From the NCBI GenBank assembly GCA_963710715.1, contig CAVQBL010000016.1, forward strand, positions 62,001 to 126,000: a stretch of 64,000 nucleotides of DNA, given 5' to 3'. This DNA comes from CAVQBL01 sp963710715 (lineage in GTDB: Bacteria > Pseudomonadota > Gammaproteobacteria > DSM-16500). Below are positions 1-9,429 of the stretch, one piece after another. Every line of letters starts with the position of its first letter. Position 1 is the first letter of the stretch. The notes beneath the pieces were generated by a model. The model ran no database searches and was not told the DNA's origin. It saw only the letters and a list, made by a program, of their open reading frames with translations. Position numbers and translations under genes: made by a program.

Positions 1-67
1 AGGGCGCGGCAATCCAGTATAATGACTGGATCGCCACGGCCAAGCGCTTCGCGGCCTCGCGATGACG
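1..67. repeat. Partial copy of palindromic repeat family A
   Basis: The first bases carry the 'gcaatccag' core and the terminal 'cgatgacg' block of the repeat family seen complete at 4178 and elsewhere. The left half lies outside the window or is lost. It ends just upstream of the ubiH-like gene. Confidence 0.6.
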
Positions 68-120
68 CAGTTGTTTTAATGAGGTAGCCCTGGTCCCCCT
101 AGTAAACAAGAGCAGCTCTT

Positions 121-1293
121 ATGTTATACGATATCATCATAATTGGCGGCGGCATGGTAGGAGCAAGTCTCGCACGCGCATTAAGTGAAACACCCTTTCG
201 CATTGCGCTGGTTGACGCGACGAAGACTACTGCAGAAGATCCGCGTTTGATTGCACTCAATCATGGGAGTCATTGTCTATTTAAAAATCTCGGCGTTTGG
301 TCAGCGATGGAGCCATATGCAACTGCTATCAAACAAATTCATGTTTCCGAAAAAAGTCGTTTTGGAATGACTCGACTCAGTGCCGACGATGTTGGAATGC
401 ATGCATTAGGTTATGTTGTACCTGCAAAACACATTAATGCAGCATTGACTCTATCCAATGCGATCAACATTTTTCGTCCCGCTAAATTAAAAAAACTTTT
501 GCAAAATTCCTCTCACGCTACACTCACATTGGAAACGGAATCCGGTGAAGAAATAATTGAAGGAAAAATTATTGTAGGTGCGGATGGCAGTTATTCGACA
601 GTACGCGAATTAATTAATATGGAAACAGAAATCGTAGATTATCACCAAAGCGCGATTGTCACGATCACAGAATTACAACGCCACCATCAACACATTGCCT
701 ATGAACGCTTTCATGCAACCGGCGCAATTGCCATGCTGCCACTGGATGAAAAACACGCTGCAACAATTTGGTCTGACAAAAATGAAAACATTACTTCTCT
801 CATGCAACAAAGTGATGAAGATTTCCTGCAAACACTACAAAAACAATTTGGTTACCGATTAGGAAAATTACAAAAAATTAATCAACGTCATGTGTTTCCA
901 CTCAAAATGTTGCGTGCAAAACAACACGTAAAAGAACGCGTCATTTTAATTGGGAATGCATTACATACTTTACACCCAATCGCCGCTCAAGGATTAAACT
1001 TAGCCCTGTATGAAATTGCCAAATTAACGGATTATTTTAAGCAGCAAAATCCTGAAACAATAAGTTTAAATAATCCACCTGATTTTTCTTGGCAACAAAA
1101 GCTAAGCTCGCGATTATCACATCGTTTAGCTCAATTATTTTTAACTGATTTATTTATTATTAATTTCGGTCGTCAACTGGGCATGATAGGGCTTGATCTT
1201 TTCCCAGCAATTAAGCGAAACTTTATACAACGCGCCATTGGTAAAGCAGGACATACTCCTGAGCTACTTTTAGAACCGCAAGGATATTCATGA
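121..1293 (+). CDS. ubiH: FAD-dependent ubiquinone-ring hydroxylase, UbiH type
   Basis: This is probably the flavin monooxygenase that hydroxylates the aromatic ring during ubiquinone synthesis at the inner membrane. The N-terminus has the dinucleotide-binding IIGGGMVG motif (residues 7-14). A GADGSYSTVR motif follows near residue 155, and a C-terminal GNALHTLHPIAAQG block is the FAD ribityl-binding motif in the form typical of UbiH. The length of 390 residues fits UbiH/UbiF/Coq6. The stop codon overlaps the start of the next gene by 4 bases, so the two are translationally coupled although the partner is a lipid enzyme. UbiF or UbiI is possible instead, because the subfamilies are hard to separate by eye. 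Confidence 0.78.
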   Translation: MLYDIIIIGGGMVGASLARALSETPFRIALVDATKTTAEDPRLIALNHGSHCLFKNLGVWSAMEPYATAIKQIHVSEKSRFGMTRLSADDVGMHALGYVVPAKHINAALTLSNAINIFRPAKLKKLLQNSSHATLTLETESGEEIIEGKIIVGADGSYSTVRELINMETEIVDYHQSAIVTITELQRHHQHIAYERFHATGAIAMLPLDEKHAATIWSDKNENITSLMQQSDEDFLQTLQKQFGYRLGKLQKINQRHVFPLKMLRAKQHVKERVILIGNALHTLHPIAAQGLNLALYEIAKLTDYFKQQNPETISLNNPPDFSWQQKLSSRLSHRLAQLFLTDLFIINFGRQLGMIGLDLFPAIKRNFIQRAIGKAGHTPELLLEPQGYS

Positions 1294-4142
1294 AACTCAC
1301 GATAGAAGAAATTGAATTGCAATTAATTGCAATCGTCCAAGAATTATTAACCGAATCGGGAGAAGAATACAGCCAGCGTACTATTTCACCGGATGCCTCA
1401 TTACAGCGTCATTTAGGCATTGACAGTTTAGGCAGAGCAGAATTATTTGCACGCATAGAAAAAAAATTTAATGTGACACTTCCCGACCAATTAATGGGTG
1501 AAGCAGAAACACTAGAAGATATCGCCCAAGCAATTTTAGCTACAACACCTAAAGAAGAGAAATTAGATTTACAAAAAATTCACGAACATAAAATCAAAAA
1601 ATCTGCTATTGATCCCATGAAAGCAAAAACATTGATTGATGTTCTACTGACCTATGCACATGACAATCCTGAGCGACCACATATTTATCTTCAAGATGAA
1701 CACGGAAAAGAAGAAATTATTACTTACGGAAAATTACTGGAGTCATCACAACGCATTGCGCATGCGCTTATCAAACGCGGGTTGCGCCATGGAGAAACTG
1801 TTGCCATCATGCAACCCACCAATCCTGGATTCTTTTATACTTTTTTTGGAATATTATTAGCAGGCTGCGTTCCTGTTCCCATTTATCCTCCATTTCGCGC
1901 GCATCAAATTGCAGCTTATGCAAAACAAGAAGCAAAAATTCTTCGCAATGCGGAAGCACGTATACTGGTTACTTTTCATGAAGCGGAAAACATTAGCAAT
2001 TTATTACGCGTATTCATTCCAAGTTTAAAAGAAGTCACCACTGTTAATGAATTACTTAAAACGAAAGAAAAAGCACATCCTTTTAGCGCAAAAAGTAATG
2101 ACTACGCGCTTATTCAATACACTTCTGGTAGCACCAGCGCTCCTAAAGGCGTGTTATTAACACATCATAATTTACTCTCCAATATTCGCGCCTATGGTCA
2201 AGCAATCCAAATCACACCACAAGATGTTGGAGTCAGTTGGGTTCCGCTTTATCATGATTTAGGTTTGATTGGTATGTGGTTTGGTACTTTATATTACGGC
2301 ATACCACTCATTTTACTTTCACCATTAACATTTTTAAATCGGCCTGAACGCTGGCTCTGGGCAATTCACTATCATCGCGGCACCATTTCTGCTGGTCCTA
2401 ATTTTTCTTATGAATTATGTGTACGTAAAATTGATCCCGCTGTTATTGAAGGATTAGACTTAAGTTCTTGGCGTATTGCAGCAAGTGGCGCTGAAGCAGT
2501 ACAACCTAAAACATTAGAACGTTTTACAAAAAAATTCTCTGCGTATGGCTTTAAACCAAATACCTTTTTGCCTGTTTATGGTTTAGCAGAAGCGACCGTG
2601 GGTTTAGCTTTTCCTCAACCGCCCGGCCGCCCCACTCGAATTGACGTCATTGAACGCAAAACATTTGAAGAAGAATCTCGCGCTATTCCTCTTTCTGAAG
2701 ATATAAAATCTGAACATGCAAAAAATGCTTTGGAATTTGTATCGTGCGGTATTCCATTACCAGGTCATGCGATACGTGTCGTTGATGAAAACAACCAAGT
2801 TTTACCTGAACGTCACGTGGGCTTATTACAATTTCAAGGCCCCTCTAGCATGCAAGGTTATTACGGAAATCCTGAGGCAACACAGGCTATTTATCACGAT
2901 GGCTGGTGGGACACGGGCGATTTAGCTTATCTTGCTGATGGAGAAGTTTTTATTACAGGTCGGCGCAAAGATACTATCATTAAAGCAGGAAGAAATTTGT
3001 ACCCGACCGAGATTGAAGAGCTCACCGCAACAGTTTCTGGCATACGACAAGGCTGCGTCATTGCATTTGGTATTTCAGATGCGCAAAGAGGTACAGAAAA
3101 ATTAATCATTGTCGCAGAAACTCGAGAAACAAAAGCAAAACCACGCGAACAAATCATTGAGCATGTCACAGAAAAAATCATGACCGCATTAGATATCGCA
3201 CCCGATCATGTGTTACTGGTTCCACCACACACCATTCCCAAAACCTCCAGCGGTAAATTACAACGCTCAGCATGTAAAACTGCCTATCTCGATGAGAAGT
3301 TACTAAAATCACACATGCCTGCTTGGGCACAGATAATTAAGTTAGGATTACAGTGGGTAAAAGCAAAAACTCAACGCACCTTAAGTTACGCAATAAGAAT
3401 TTTTTATACTGCATACGTTGCAATTTTGTTAGTCGCCACTCTTCTACCCACTTTGTTATGCGTGTGGATTTTTCCACGGCGGATTGCTGCAGCAATAACC
3501 AAATTTTGGTCTCGCAATATATTTAGATTGGCATTTTGTCCAGTAAAAATCGATGGCAAAAAGCATCTCGCACAAAAAAACTCACCGCTGATTTTTTCTG
3601 CGAATCACGCCAGTTATGTCGATGGGATTTTGATGATAGGTATTTTACCTGCCGAGACAAAATTTGTGGGTAAGAAAGAGCTTGAGAAAATACCTTTTCT
3701 TCGCAGGTTGATGCGCAAGCTGGGACATTTATCTGTTGATCGTTTTGTTTTATCGAAAGGAATCGAAGATACTAAACAAATAGAAAATACCTTACACGAC
3801 GGCTCCCCCATACTTATTTTCCCCGAAGGAACTTTTAGTTACTCAGCTGGATTACGCCCATTTAAATTAGGTGCATTTAAAATTGCTGCCAATACAAAAA
3901 CAGCTATATGCCCCGTAGGAATACAAGGAACACGACACATCTTACGTGGTGAAGAATTTCTATTGAGTCCAGGTAAAATACATGTCACGATCAGCGAACC
4001 TATTTTTGCGCAAACAAATGATTGGCATGGCATCACACAATTACGTATCAAAGTTCGCACTGAAATTGCAAAATATTGTGGAGAGCCTACACTGGATTTG
4101 ATTACAGCAGCACCATCGGCGAGTAAAAAAAGAATGGAGTGA
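1290..4142 (+). CDS. Trifunctional ACP / fatty acyl-AMP ligase / PlsC-type acyltransferase
   Basis: Three modules sit in one 950-residue chain. Residues about 5-80 are an acyl carrier protein with the phosphopantetheine motif GIDSLG (Ser46). Residues about 105-700 are an AMP-forming fatty acyl ligase with a P-loop-like YTSGSTSAPKG near 280, YHDLG, and the C-terminal KTSSGK lysine near 656. A hydrophobic span near 707-730 is followed by a PlsC-like acyltransferase with NHASYVD (HX4D, about 772-777) and FPEGTFS. The inferred role is to activate a free fatty acid, load it on the fused carrier and transfer it to a lysophospholipid or glycerol-phosphate acceptor at the membrane. The domains are clear; the acceptor is unknown. 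Confidence 0.85.
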   Translation: MKLTIEEIELQLIAIVQELLTESGEEYSQRTISPDASLQRHLGIDSLGRAELFARIEKKFNVTLPDQLMGEAETLEDIAQAILATTPKEEKLDLQKIHEHKIKKSAIDPMKAKTLIDVLLTYAHDNPERPHIYLQDEHGKEEIITYGKLLESSQRIAHALIKRGLRHGETVAIMQPTNPGFFYTFFGILLAGCVPVPIYPPFRAHQIAAYAKQEAKILRNAEARILVTFHEAENISNLLRVFIPSLKEVTTVNELLKTKEKAHPFSAKSNDYALIQYTSGSTSAPKGVLLTHHNLLSNIRAYGQAIQITPQDVGVSWVPLYHDLGLIGMWFGTLYYGIPLILLSPLTFLNRPERWLWAIHYHRGTISAGPNFSYELCVRKIDPAVIEGLDLSSWRIAASGAEAVQPKTLERFTKKFSAYGFKPNTFLPVYGLAEATVGLAFPQPPGRPTRIDVIERKTFEEESRAIPLSEDIKSEHAKNALEFVSCGIPLPGHAIRVVDENNQVLPERHVGLLQFQGPSSMQGYYGNPEATQAIYHDGWWDTGDLAYLADGEVFITGRRKDTIIKAGRNLYPTEIEELTATVSGIRQGCVIAFGISDAQRGTEKLIIVAETRETKAKPREQIIEHVTEKIMTALDIAPDHVLLVPPHTIPKTSSGKLQRSACKTAYLDEKLLKSHMPAWAQIIKLGLQWVKAKTQRTLSYAIRIFYTAYVAILLVATLLPTLLCVWIFPRRIAAAITKFWSRNIFRLAFCPVKIDGKKHLAQKNSPLIFSANHASYVDGILMIGILPAETKFVGKKELEKIPFLRRLMRKLGHLSVDRFVLSKGIEDTKQIENTLHDGSPILIFPEGTFSYSAGLRPFKLGAFKIAANTKTAICPVGIQGTRHILRGEEFLLSPGKIHVTISEPIFAQTNDWHGITQLRIKVRTEIAKYCGEPTLDLITAAPSASKKRME

Positions 4143-4177
4143 ATCAATGTAACTATTCACGATTCTTAAAAAGAACT

Positions 4178-4310
4178 CGTCATTGCGAGCCATGCTGATC
4201 CCGCAATGCTTTTATGCGAGATCAGCATGGCGAAGCAATCCAGGACAACGTTTACTTTAACGCCGCTCTGGATTGCTTCGTCGCGAAGAGCACGCTCCTC
4301 GCAATGACGG
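4178..4310. repeat. Palindromic repeat family A, complete copy
   Basis: An imperfect inverted repeat bounded by 'cgtcattgcgag' and 'ctcgcaatgacgg', with paired 'gcaatccag'/'ctggattgc' cores inside. The left flank (gtaactattcac...aagaactcg) is the reverse complement of the right flank of the copy at 7847. The element ends about 12 bases before the next gene's start and sits next to its ribosome-binding site. Confidence 0.85.
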
Positions 4311-4322
4311 CATAGGGTATAT

Positions 4323-5612
4323 ATGCGAACAAAAAGCACTACGGTAAATACTACAAAAGAAATCATTGCCTGGTGCCTGTATGACTGGGCAAGCAATGCA
4401 TTTCCCATTCTAATTACGACCTTCATTTTTGCCACTTACTTCACCACTAAAATTGCCAGCAATCCTATCAATGGCACACATGAATGGGGTAATGCAACTG
4501 CTCTCGCAGGCATATTAGTTGCACTTTTAGGCCCACTATTTGGCGCGATTTCCGATCATGCAGGTCATCATAAGCGTTGGCTTTTATTATTTAGCCTCAT
4601 GACCATCACTTGCTGTGCATTACTTTGGTTTGCTTATCCTAATGTTAGCGCAGTTAACTTTACATTAACTTGTTTTGTCATCGGCACAATTAGTTATGAA
4701 ATTGCATTAATCTTTTATAATTCATTTTTACCGCATATTGCACCCGAAGGCTACATTGGCCGCATTTCAGGCTGGGCATGGGGAGCCGGTTATATGGGTG
4801 GCATCGCTTTACTCACCATCACATTAGTGTTTTTTATTGAAGGAAAACCCAGTTGGTTGAACACGGCAACCGCTGAACACGTGCGTATCACGGGCCCTTT
4901 AGTTGCTGCTTGGTTCTTAGTATTTTCGATACCATTATTTATTTTTATCCCTGAGACACCCGGAACGGGTTTAACTAAACTGCAAGCTATTAAACAAGGA
5001 CTTTTTGAATTAGGCACAACTTTAAAATCATTACCTAAACAGAAAAATCTTTTTCTCTATCTCATTGCGCACATGGTTTACGCTGATGCATTAAACACAT
5101 TATTTGCCTTTGGTGGAATTTATGCTGCTGGAACATTTGGCATGAGCTTATCTCAAGTCATATTGTTTGGTATCACCATGAATATTTCTTCAGGATTAGG
5201 CGCTGTATTACTTGCCTGGGTAGATGATCTTTTAGGTTCAAAACCCACTATATTAATTTCTCTTGTGTGTCTTATATTATTTGGTTTGCCTTTATTGCTG
5301 GTACACAATTACCATTGGTTTTGGGGAATTGCATTGATCATGAGCTTATTCCTGGGGCCCGTACAAGCCGCTAGCCGCTCATTGATGGCCCGCTTAACCC
5401 CTCCACAAAAATCCACTGAAATGTTTGGTTTATATGCATTTTCAGGGAGGATTACCGCTTTTACCGGTCCTTGGGTACTGGGTATGGCAACATTGTACTT
5501 CCAAAGTCAACGTGCGGGGATGGCAACCATACTAATATTTTTTGTGATTGGGACTTTTCTCATGTGGCATGTAAAAGAACCTCATGGCAAAATAACGCAA
5601 AATTCTATATGA
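4323..5612 (+). CDS. MFS transporter, UMF1/Atg22-like
   Basis: A 429-residue polytopic membrane protein with about 12 hydrophobic segments. The N-terminal WCLYDWASNAFP motif is the signature of the UMF1 (Atg22/BtlA-like) branch of the major facilitator superfamily. A loop motif GAISDHAGHHKRW between segments 2 and 3 is the expected MFS A-like motif. Substrates in this family are poorly defined (often amino-acid-type efflux), so none is assigned. The start is the ATG right after an AGGG ribosome-binding site that abuts the upstream repeat. It is likely transcribed toward trxA. Confidence 0.8.
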   Translation: MRTKSTTVNTTKEIIAWCLYDWASNAFPILITTFIFATYFTTKIASNPINGTHEWGNATALAGILVALLGPLFGAISDHAGHHKRWLLLFSLMTITCCALLWFAYPNVSAVNFTLTCFVIGTISYEIALIFYNSFLPHIAPEGYIGRISGWAWGAGYMGGIALLTITLVFFIEGKPSWLNTATAEHVRITGPLVAAWFLVFSIPLFIFIPETPGTGLTKLQAIKQGLFELGTTLKSLPKQKNLFLYLIAHMVYADALNTLFAFGGIYAAGTFGMSLSQVILFGITMNISSGLGAVLLAWVDDLLGSKPTILISLVCLILFGLPLLLVHNYHWFWGIALIMSLFLGPVQAASRSLMARLTPPQKSTEMFGLYAFSGRITAFTGPWVLGMATLYFQSQRAGMATILIFFVIGTFLMWHVKEPHGKITQNSI

Positions 5613-5643
5613 TGATATTTTAATTTTTCCTAAAGGTAGTCTT

Positions 5644-5970
5644 ATGAGCACAAACATTCATGCTATTACGGATAGCTCTTTTGAAAAAGAAGTGATCGAG
5701 TCCAAAGTTCCAGTATTGGTCGATTTTTGGGCAACCTGGTGCGGTCCATGTAAAGCCATCGCCCCACTGCTTGAAGATATTGCACAGCATTATTCAAGCA
5801 AAGTAAAAATCGTCAAACTGGATGTTGATCAAAACCCTGCAACACCACCCAAATTCGGCGTTCGTGGTATCCCAACTTTAATCTTATTTAAAGAGGGTCA
5901 AGTACAAGCAACGCAAGTTGGGTTACTCTCCAAAGCCGAACTGACGGGATTTATTGATAGTAATGTATAA
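5644..5970 (+). CDS. trxA: Thioredoxin 1
   Basis: A small cytoplasmic disulfide reductase of 108 residues, exactly the usual length. The redox site WCGPC is at residues 31-35 inside DFWATWCGPCK, and the conserved cis-proline segment GIPTL lies near residue 75. It donates electrons to ribonucleotide reductase, methionine sulfoxide reductases and similar partners. An AAAGGTAG ribosome-binding site precedes the ATG. The trxA-rho order is shared with other gammaproteobacteria and supports vertical inheritance. Confidence 0.95.
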   Translation: MSTNIHAITDSSFEKEVIESKVPVLVDFWATWCGPCKAIAPLLEDIAQHYSSKVKIVKLDVDQNPATPPKFGVRGIPTLILFKEGQVQATQVGLLSKAELTGFIDSNV

Positions 5971-6546
5971 GATGAGAGGGTCAGGTCTCATCATTTAACA
6001 ACTTTTGTTAGACAAATCCCATATGGGGTTAGATAAAGTTATTAAATAATGAGACCATATCATTCCCCACATCTCCTGATGCCACACGTACGAGCGCTGA
6101 AGTTAGATCGAAGCCCCGTCATTGCGAGCCCGCGCGCGCTTTTTTGCGCGGGCGTGGCAATCCAGGCAGCACAAAAACGTTCCCCTGGATTGCTTCGCAT
6201 GAAAAGCACATGCTCGCAATGACGGGGCTTCGATCTAACTTCAGCGCCCACCGCACGTGTGGCATAGTCAGGAGAAATTTTGAGATGTGGGTAATGATAT
6301 AATGAGACCTGACCCTTAGCCCTCAAAAAAATACTAGATATTTAATTAAATTAATGCTACTTTAATAGTGAAAGATAACCTCGTTTGAGCCTATCGGATT
6401 AACCCACACTGTGACTTTAGCAAACTAACCCTTGGTTCTATTCATTAGGAATTATGCATAATTGCAGGGAAAAACTCAGTATTAAATTGCACAAAGCCGC
6501 GGTAAACCCCACGAATTTATAACTTTTCTATGGATAAAAAATCATT
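5971..6546. other. trxA-rho intergenic region: nested palindromes plus rho leader
   Basis: This 576-base gap holds a nested set of inverted repeats (5978-6315, described separately) and then about 230 bases of unique AT-rich sequence before rho. The unique part is long enough for a regulated 5' leader, but I see no recognisable riboswitch or clear terminator. An open frame across 6060-6326 is only the repeat read in frame. Confidence 0.6.
5978..6315. repeat. Nested inverted repeats with family A copy at the centre
   Basis: The outermost arms (5978-5991 and 6302-6315) read GGGTCAGGTCTCAT and its complement. Inside, a palindrome spans 5984-6055. A second pair includes cattccccacatctc...tgccacacgt near 6061-6088 and its complement near 6254-6296. 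At the centre (6094-6247) lies a family A copy with the long agcgctgaagttagatcg arms. The arrangement looks like one palindromic element inserted in another. Confidence 0.8.
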
Positions 6547-7824
6547 ATGACCGAAGTAATTACCATGAACCTCACTGAACTTAAAAAACGTAACGTCCCC
6601 GAACTCAGCAAGCTCGCAGAAGAAGAATATGGCCTTGAAAGCATGGGTCGAACACGCAAACAAGACATTATCTTCTCCATCTTAAAGGCCCACGCTAAAC
6701 GCGGCGAAGATATTTATGGCGATGGTGTACTGGAAATTCTTCAAGACGGTTTCGGGTTTTTGCGTTCAGCAGAAGGTTCTTATCTTGCAGGACCTGATGA
6801 TATTTATGTATCCCCTAGCCAAATTCGCCGCTTTAATCTGCGCACGGGTGATACCATTTCCGGAAAAATTCGACCGCCTAAAGAAGGTGAGCGTTATTTT
6901 GCTTTACTCAAAGTAGATCATATTAATTTTGATGCCCCTGAAAATGCTAAAACGAAAGTCTTATTTGAAAATCTTACCCCTTTATTTGCTAACGAACGCT
7001 TGACCATGGAATGCGGCAATGGCAGCACAGAAGATATTACTGCGCGCATTATTGATTTGGCATCTCCGATTGGAAAAGGACAACGTGGTTTGATTGTATC
7101 GCCACCGAAAGCGGGTAAGACAATGATGCTGCAAAACATTGCGCACTCCATTTCACAAAATCATCCTGAATGTTATCTCATGGTATTGTTAATTGATGAA
7201 CGTCCAGAAGAAGTCACCGAAATGATACGCTCTGTCAAAGGCGAAGTGATTGCCAGCACCTTTGATGAACCCGCAAATCGTCACGTACAAGTGGCAGAAA
7301 TGGCGATTGAAAAAGCCAAACGTCTTGTGGAACACAAGCGTGATGTAGTGGTGTTATTAGACTCAATTACACGTTTAGCACGCGCATACAATACAGTTGT
7401 TCCTGCATCCGGCAAAGTGTTGACCGGTGGTGTTGATGCCAATGCACTGCAACGTCCGAAGCGCTTCTTTGGTGCTGCACGTAATATTGAAGAAGGCGGC
7501 AGCTTAACGATCATAGCCACTGCATTGATTGAAACTGGATCTAAAATGGATGATGTGATTTACGAAGAATTCAAAGGTACAGGTAACATGGAAATTCATT
7601 TGGACCGTCGTATCGCAGAACGTCGCATTTATCCTGCGATCAACATCAATAGATCCGGTACGCGACGCGAAGAATTACTCACAAAGCAAGATGAACTTCA
7701 AAAAATGTGGATTTTACGTAAACTTTTACAACCTATGGATGAACTTGCTGCCATTGAATTTATCCTTGATCGCTTAAAAGCAACCAAGACCAATGAAGAT
7801 TTCTTTGATTCAATGAAGAGATAA
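6547..7824 (+). CDS. rho: Transcription termination factor Rho
   Basis: A hexameric RNA-dependent ATPase that terminates transcription. At 425 residues it is close to E. coli Rho (419). The N-terminal domain keeps RKQDIIF. The primary RNA-binding cold-shock-like domain has DGFGFLRS and AGPDDIYVS. The Walker A PPKAGKT lies near residue 187, the Q-loop region has [10 protein letters not shown], and the catalytic region has [15 protein letters not shown]. An internal ATG at 6565 (MNLTEL) matches the E. coli N-terminus and could be the true start. The first ATG adds six residues; neither has a strong ribosome-binding site. Confidence 0.97.
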   Translation: MTEVITMNLTELKKRNVPELSKLAEEEYGLESMGRTRKQDIIFSILKAHAKRGEDIYGDGVLEILQDGFGFLRSAEGSYLAGPDDIYVSPSQIRRFNLRTGDTISGKIRPPKEGERYFALLKVDHINFDAPENAKTKVLFENLTPLFANERLTMECGNGSTEDITARIIDLASPIGKGQRGLIVSPPKAGKTMMLQNIAHSISQNHPECYLMVLLIDERPEEVTEMIRSVKGEVIASTFDEPANRHVQVAEMAIEKAKRLVEHKRDVVVLLDSITRLARAYNTVVPASGKVLTGGVDANALQRPKRFFGAARNIEEGGSLTIIATALIETGSKMDDVIYEEFKGTGNMEIHLDRRIAERRIYPAININRSGTRREELLTKQDELQKMWILRKLLQPMDELAAIEFILDRLKATKTNEDFFDSMKR

Positions 7825-7832
7825 TAATGAAA

Positions 7833-8018
7833 GTAACTATTCACGCCGTCATTGCGAGGAGCGTGCTCTTCGCGACCCCAGCTAAGAGCATGCTGGGGCA
7901 GGCTGCGCAATCCAGTACTGCCTACAACTTATCACCATTCTGGATTGCCACGCCTCACATAAAACTAAAGCGTGAGGCTCGCAATGACGAGTTCTTTTTA
8001 AGAATCGTGAGTAGTTAC
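7833..8018. repeat. Palindromic repeat family A, extended copy
   Basis: The core at 7847-7989 is bounded by 'cgtcattgcgag' and 'ctcgcaatgacg'. The outer flanks include taactattcac on the left and gtgagtagtta on the right. The right outer flank is the reverse complement of the left flank at 4150-4190, showing that the full element is longer than its core. The internal part is nearly identical to the copy at 21370. It fills the rho-EVE gap. Confidence 0.85.
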
Positions 8019-8020
8019 TA

Positions 8021-8479
8021 ATGAAATACTGGCTTTTTAAATCAGAACCAAATGCATTTAGTATCGATGATTTAAACAAGCGCCCAAAAAAAATTGAACA
8101 TTGGGACGGCGTACGCAATTACCAAGTACGTAATTTATTGCGTGATGAAATTCATGTAGGTGATCAAGCTTTTTTTTATCATTCTAGCTGTACTCCCCCA
8201 GGTATCGTAGGCATTATTGAAATCACGGAATCGAGTTACCCTGATTTCACTGCATGGGATCCCGAATCAAAACATTACGACCCTAAAAGCTCTCGTGAAA
8301 ATCCACGCTGGTTTATGGTTGATGTGCGCTTCGTCAAAAAATTTCCGCGTATGATTACTCTTGATATGTTGAAAAAACACCCTATCTTAAAAAAAATGCA
8401 AGTCACTCGCAGAGGGAATCGTTTGTCAATCACGCCAGTGACAAAAGAGGAATGGAAGGCGGTCTTGAATTTAGTGTAA
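8021..8479 (+). CDS. EVE domain protein
   Basis: A 152-residue single-domain protein of the EVE family (PUA/YTH-like fold), which binds modified bases in DNA or RNA. Typical features are the N-terminal YWLFKSEP motif, WDGVRNYQVRN near residues 28-38, and the later WFMVDV strand. Related free-standing proteins occur in many proteobacteria without a settled function. In some species they sit next to modification-dependent restriction systems, but nothing of that kind is adjacent here. The start is only two bases after the flanking repeat, so the repeat supplies its leader. Confidence 0.88.
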   Translation: MKYWLFKSEPNAFSIDDLNKRPKKIEHWDGVRNYQVRNLLRDEIHVGDQAFFYHSSCTPPGIVGIIEITESSYPDFTAWDPESKHYDPKSSRENPRWFMVDVRFVKKFPRMITLDMLKKHPILKKMQVTRRGNRLSITPVTKEEWKAVLNLV

Positions 8480-8494
8480 AATAACTATAATTAG

Positions 8495-8599
8495 CGTCAT
8501 TGCGAACAACCTGCGCTCTTTGCGGGCGAAGCAATCCGGTGGAACGTTGCGGTGCCCTCTGGATTGCTTCGTCGTAAAGAGCACTCCTTGCAATGACGA
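8495..8599. repeat. Palindromic repeat family A, short copy
   Basis: Bounded by 'cgtcattgcgaa' and 'ttgcaatgacga', with 'gcaatccgg' and 'ctggattgc' cores. It extends an open frame upstream of the Dps gene, but that extension is repeat sequence, not protein. Confidence 0.8.
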
Positions 8600-8645
8600 G
8601 CACTCGATAGTTGCGAACAATCTTACTCTAACGGAGACAACGCCA

Positions 8646-9116
8646 ATGGAAACACACGAAACTTCAAAAACGCAACATTCACAAAAAATTGCTGATGAAT
8701 TGACACATTTTCTTGCTGATAGCTACACACTTTATCTCAAAACACAAAATTTTCATTGGAATGTAACTGGACCGAATTTTTACGAACTTCATCTTTTATT
8801 CGAGTCACAATACACAGAGCTCGCAGAAGCTATCGATATTATTGCAGAACGTATACGTGCACTTGGCAGCCATACGCCTGCATCATTTTCTGAATTTTCA
8901 AAACTCACTTCCCTCAAAGAAGCATCACAAAACACTGCTGCGACAGACATGTTAAAAAAACTAGCAACCGATCATGAAACATTATCCGAGCATGCCAGTA
9001 TTATTTTGCAAAAAGCAGAAAAAGCGAATGATCAAGGCACCATGGATATGTTGATACAACGTATTAGAGCTCACGACAAAGCAGCATGGATGTTGAGAAG
9101 TAGTTTGCAGAAATAA
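8646..9116 (+). CDS. dps: Dps-family ferritin-like DNA-protection protein
   Basis: A 156-residue four-helix protein expected to form a dodecamer that oxidises and stores iron with peroxide and protects DNA. The N-terminal helix carries FHWNVTGPNF, whose His is a ferroxidase ligand, followed by HLLFESQYTELAEAIDIIAERIR with the paired acidic ligands. The start is the ATG preceded by a CGGAGAC ribosome-binding site. The longer frame from 8520 only translates a repeat. No OxyR-type operator was recognised upstream. Confidence 0.92.
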   Translation: METHETSKTQHSQKIADELTHFLADSYTLYLKTQNFHWNVTGPNFYELHLLFESQYTELAEAIDIIAERIRALGSHTPASFSEFSKLTSLKEASQNTAATDMLKKLATDHETLSEHASIILQKAEKANDQGTMDMLIQRIRAHDKAAWMLRSSLQK

Positions 9117-9302
9117 AAACTCCATTTCATGTCATCCCCGCGTGAAGGGTGAAGATGGGTGGACAAAGCGCAAAAAAAATGCAGCTTGAATGCTTTAGAT
9201 GCCAATTTTTTTCGAGCTATTTCTAAAAGCTTGTTAATTTCTTCTGTCTGCCAATAAATTTAGCCATATATTTTGTTCCTAAAATTAACAAATGATTATT
9301 TG

Positions 9303-9335
9303 CGGATCCATTACATCCCCTTTTATATGGATCCG
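9303..9335. terminator. Palindrome, possible terminator
   Basis: Nine-base arms CGGATCCAT and ATGGATCCG flank a loop of about 15 bases. There is no clean T-run, so termination is only a possibility. Confidence 0.3.
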
Positions 9336-9383
9336 TAATGTTTTACTAGCCGCTTCAGATAAAGAAAATATTAGCTGTGGCCA

Positions 9384-9424
9384 ATAATTGTGCTACAATG
9401 CATAATCTTATAAATATGACGAGG
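9384..9424 (+). promoter_or_regulatory. Putative promoter and ribosome-binding site of EEP gene 1
   Basis: A block ATAATTGTGCTACAATGC followed by GACGAGG just before the ATG is repeated almost exactly before the second EEP gene (11106-11148). TACAAT or ATAATT could serve as the -10 box. Its conservation between duplicates suggests it is functional. Confidence 0.4.
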
Positions 9425-9429
9425 ATATT

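Larger units (their letters stand above)
9117..9429. other. Intergenic stretch between dps and the first EEP gene
   Basis: This 313-base gap has no gene I can support. It includes a gggtggac motif near 9155 also seen near 10997, a palindrome at 9303-9335 with arms CGGATCCAT/ATGGATCCG, and the putative promoter of the next gene at its right end. Confidence 0.5.

Noticed and set aside
4166..4435. 89-residue minus-strand frame
   Set aside because: It covers a family A repeat and the start of the MFS gene; no ribosome-binding site or homology.
6060..6326. Open frame of 88 residues on the minus strand (and similar frames at 36774-37157)
   Set aside because: It is the family A repeat read through; the same peptide (HCEHVLFMRSNPGERFC) appears in an unrelated repeat copy.
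6316..6546. Possible riboswitch in the rho leader
   Set aside because: Long unique AT-rich leader but no recognisable conserved riboswitch core or clear terminator/antiterminator pair.
7827..8118. Overlapping small frames in both strands between rho and the EVE gene
   Set aside because: They consist of repeat A sequence and antisense of real genes.
8520..8645. N-terminal extension of Dps by 42 residues
   Set aside because: It translates a palindromic repeat; the ATG at 8646 has a good ribosome-binding site and gives a normal Dps length.
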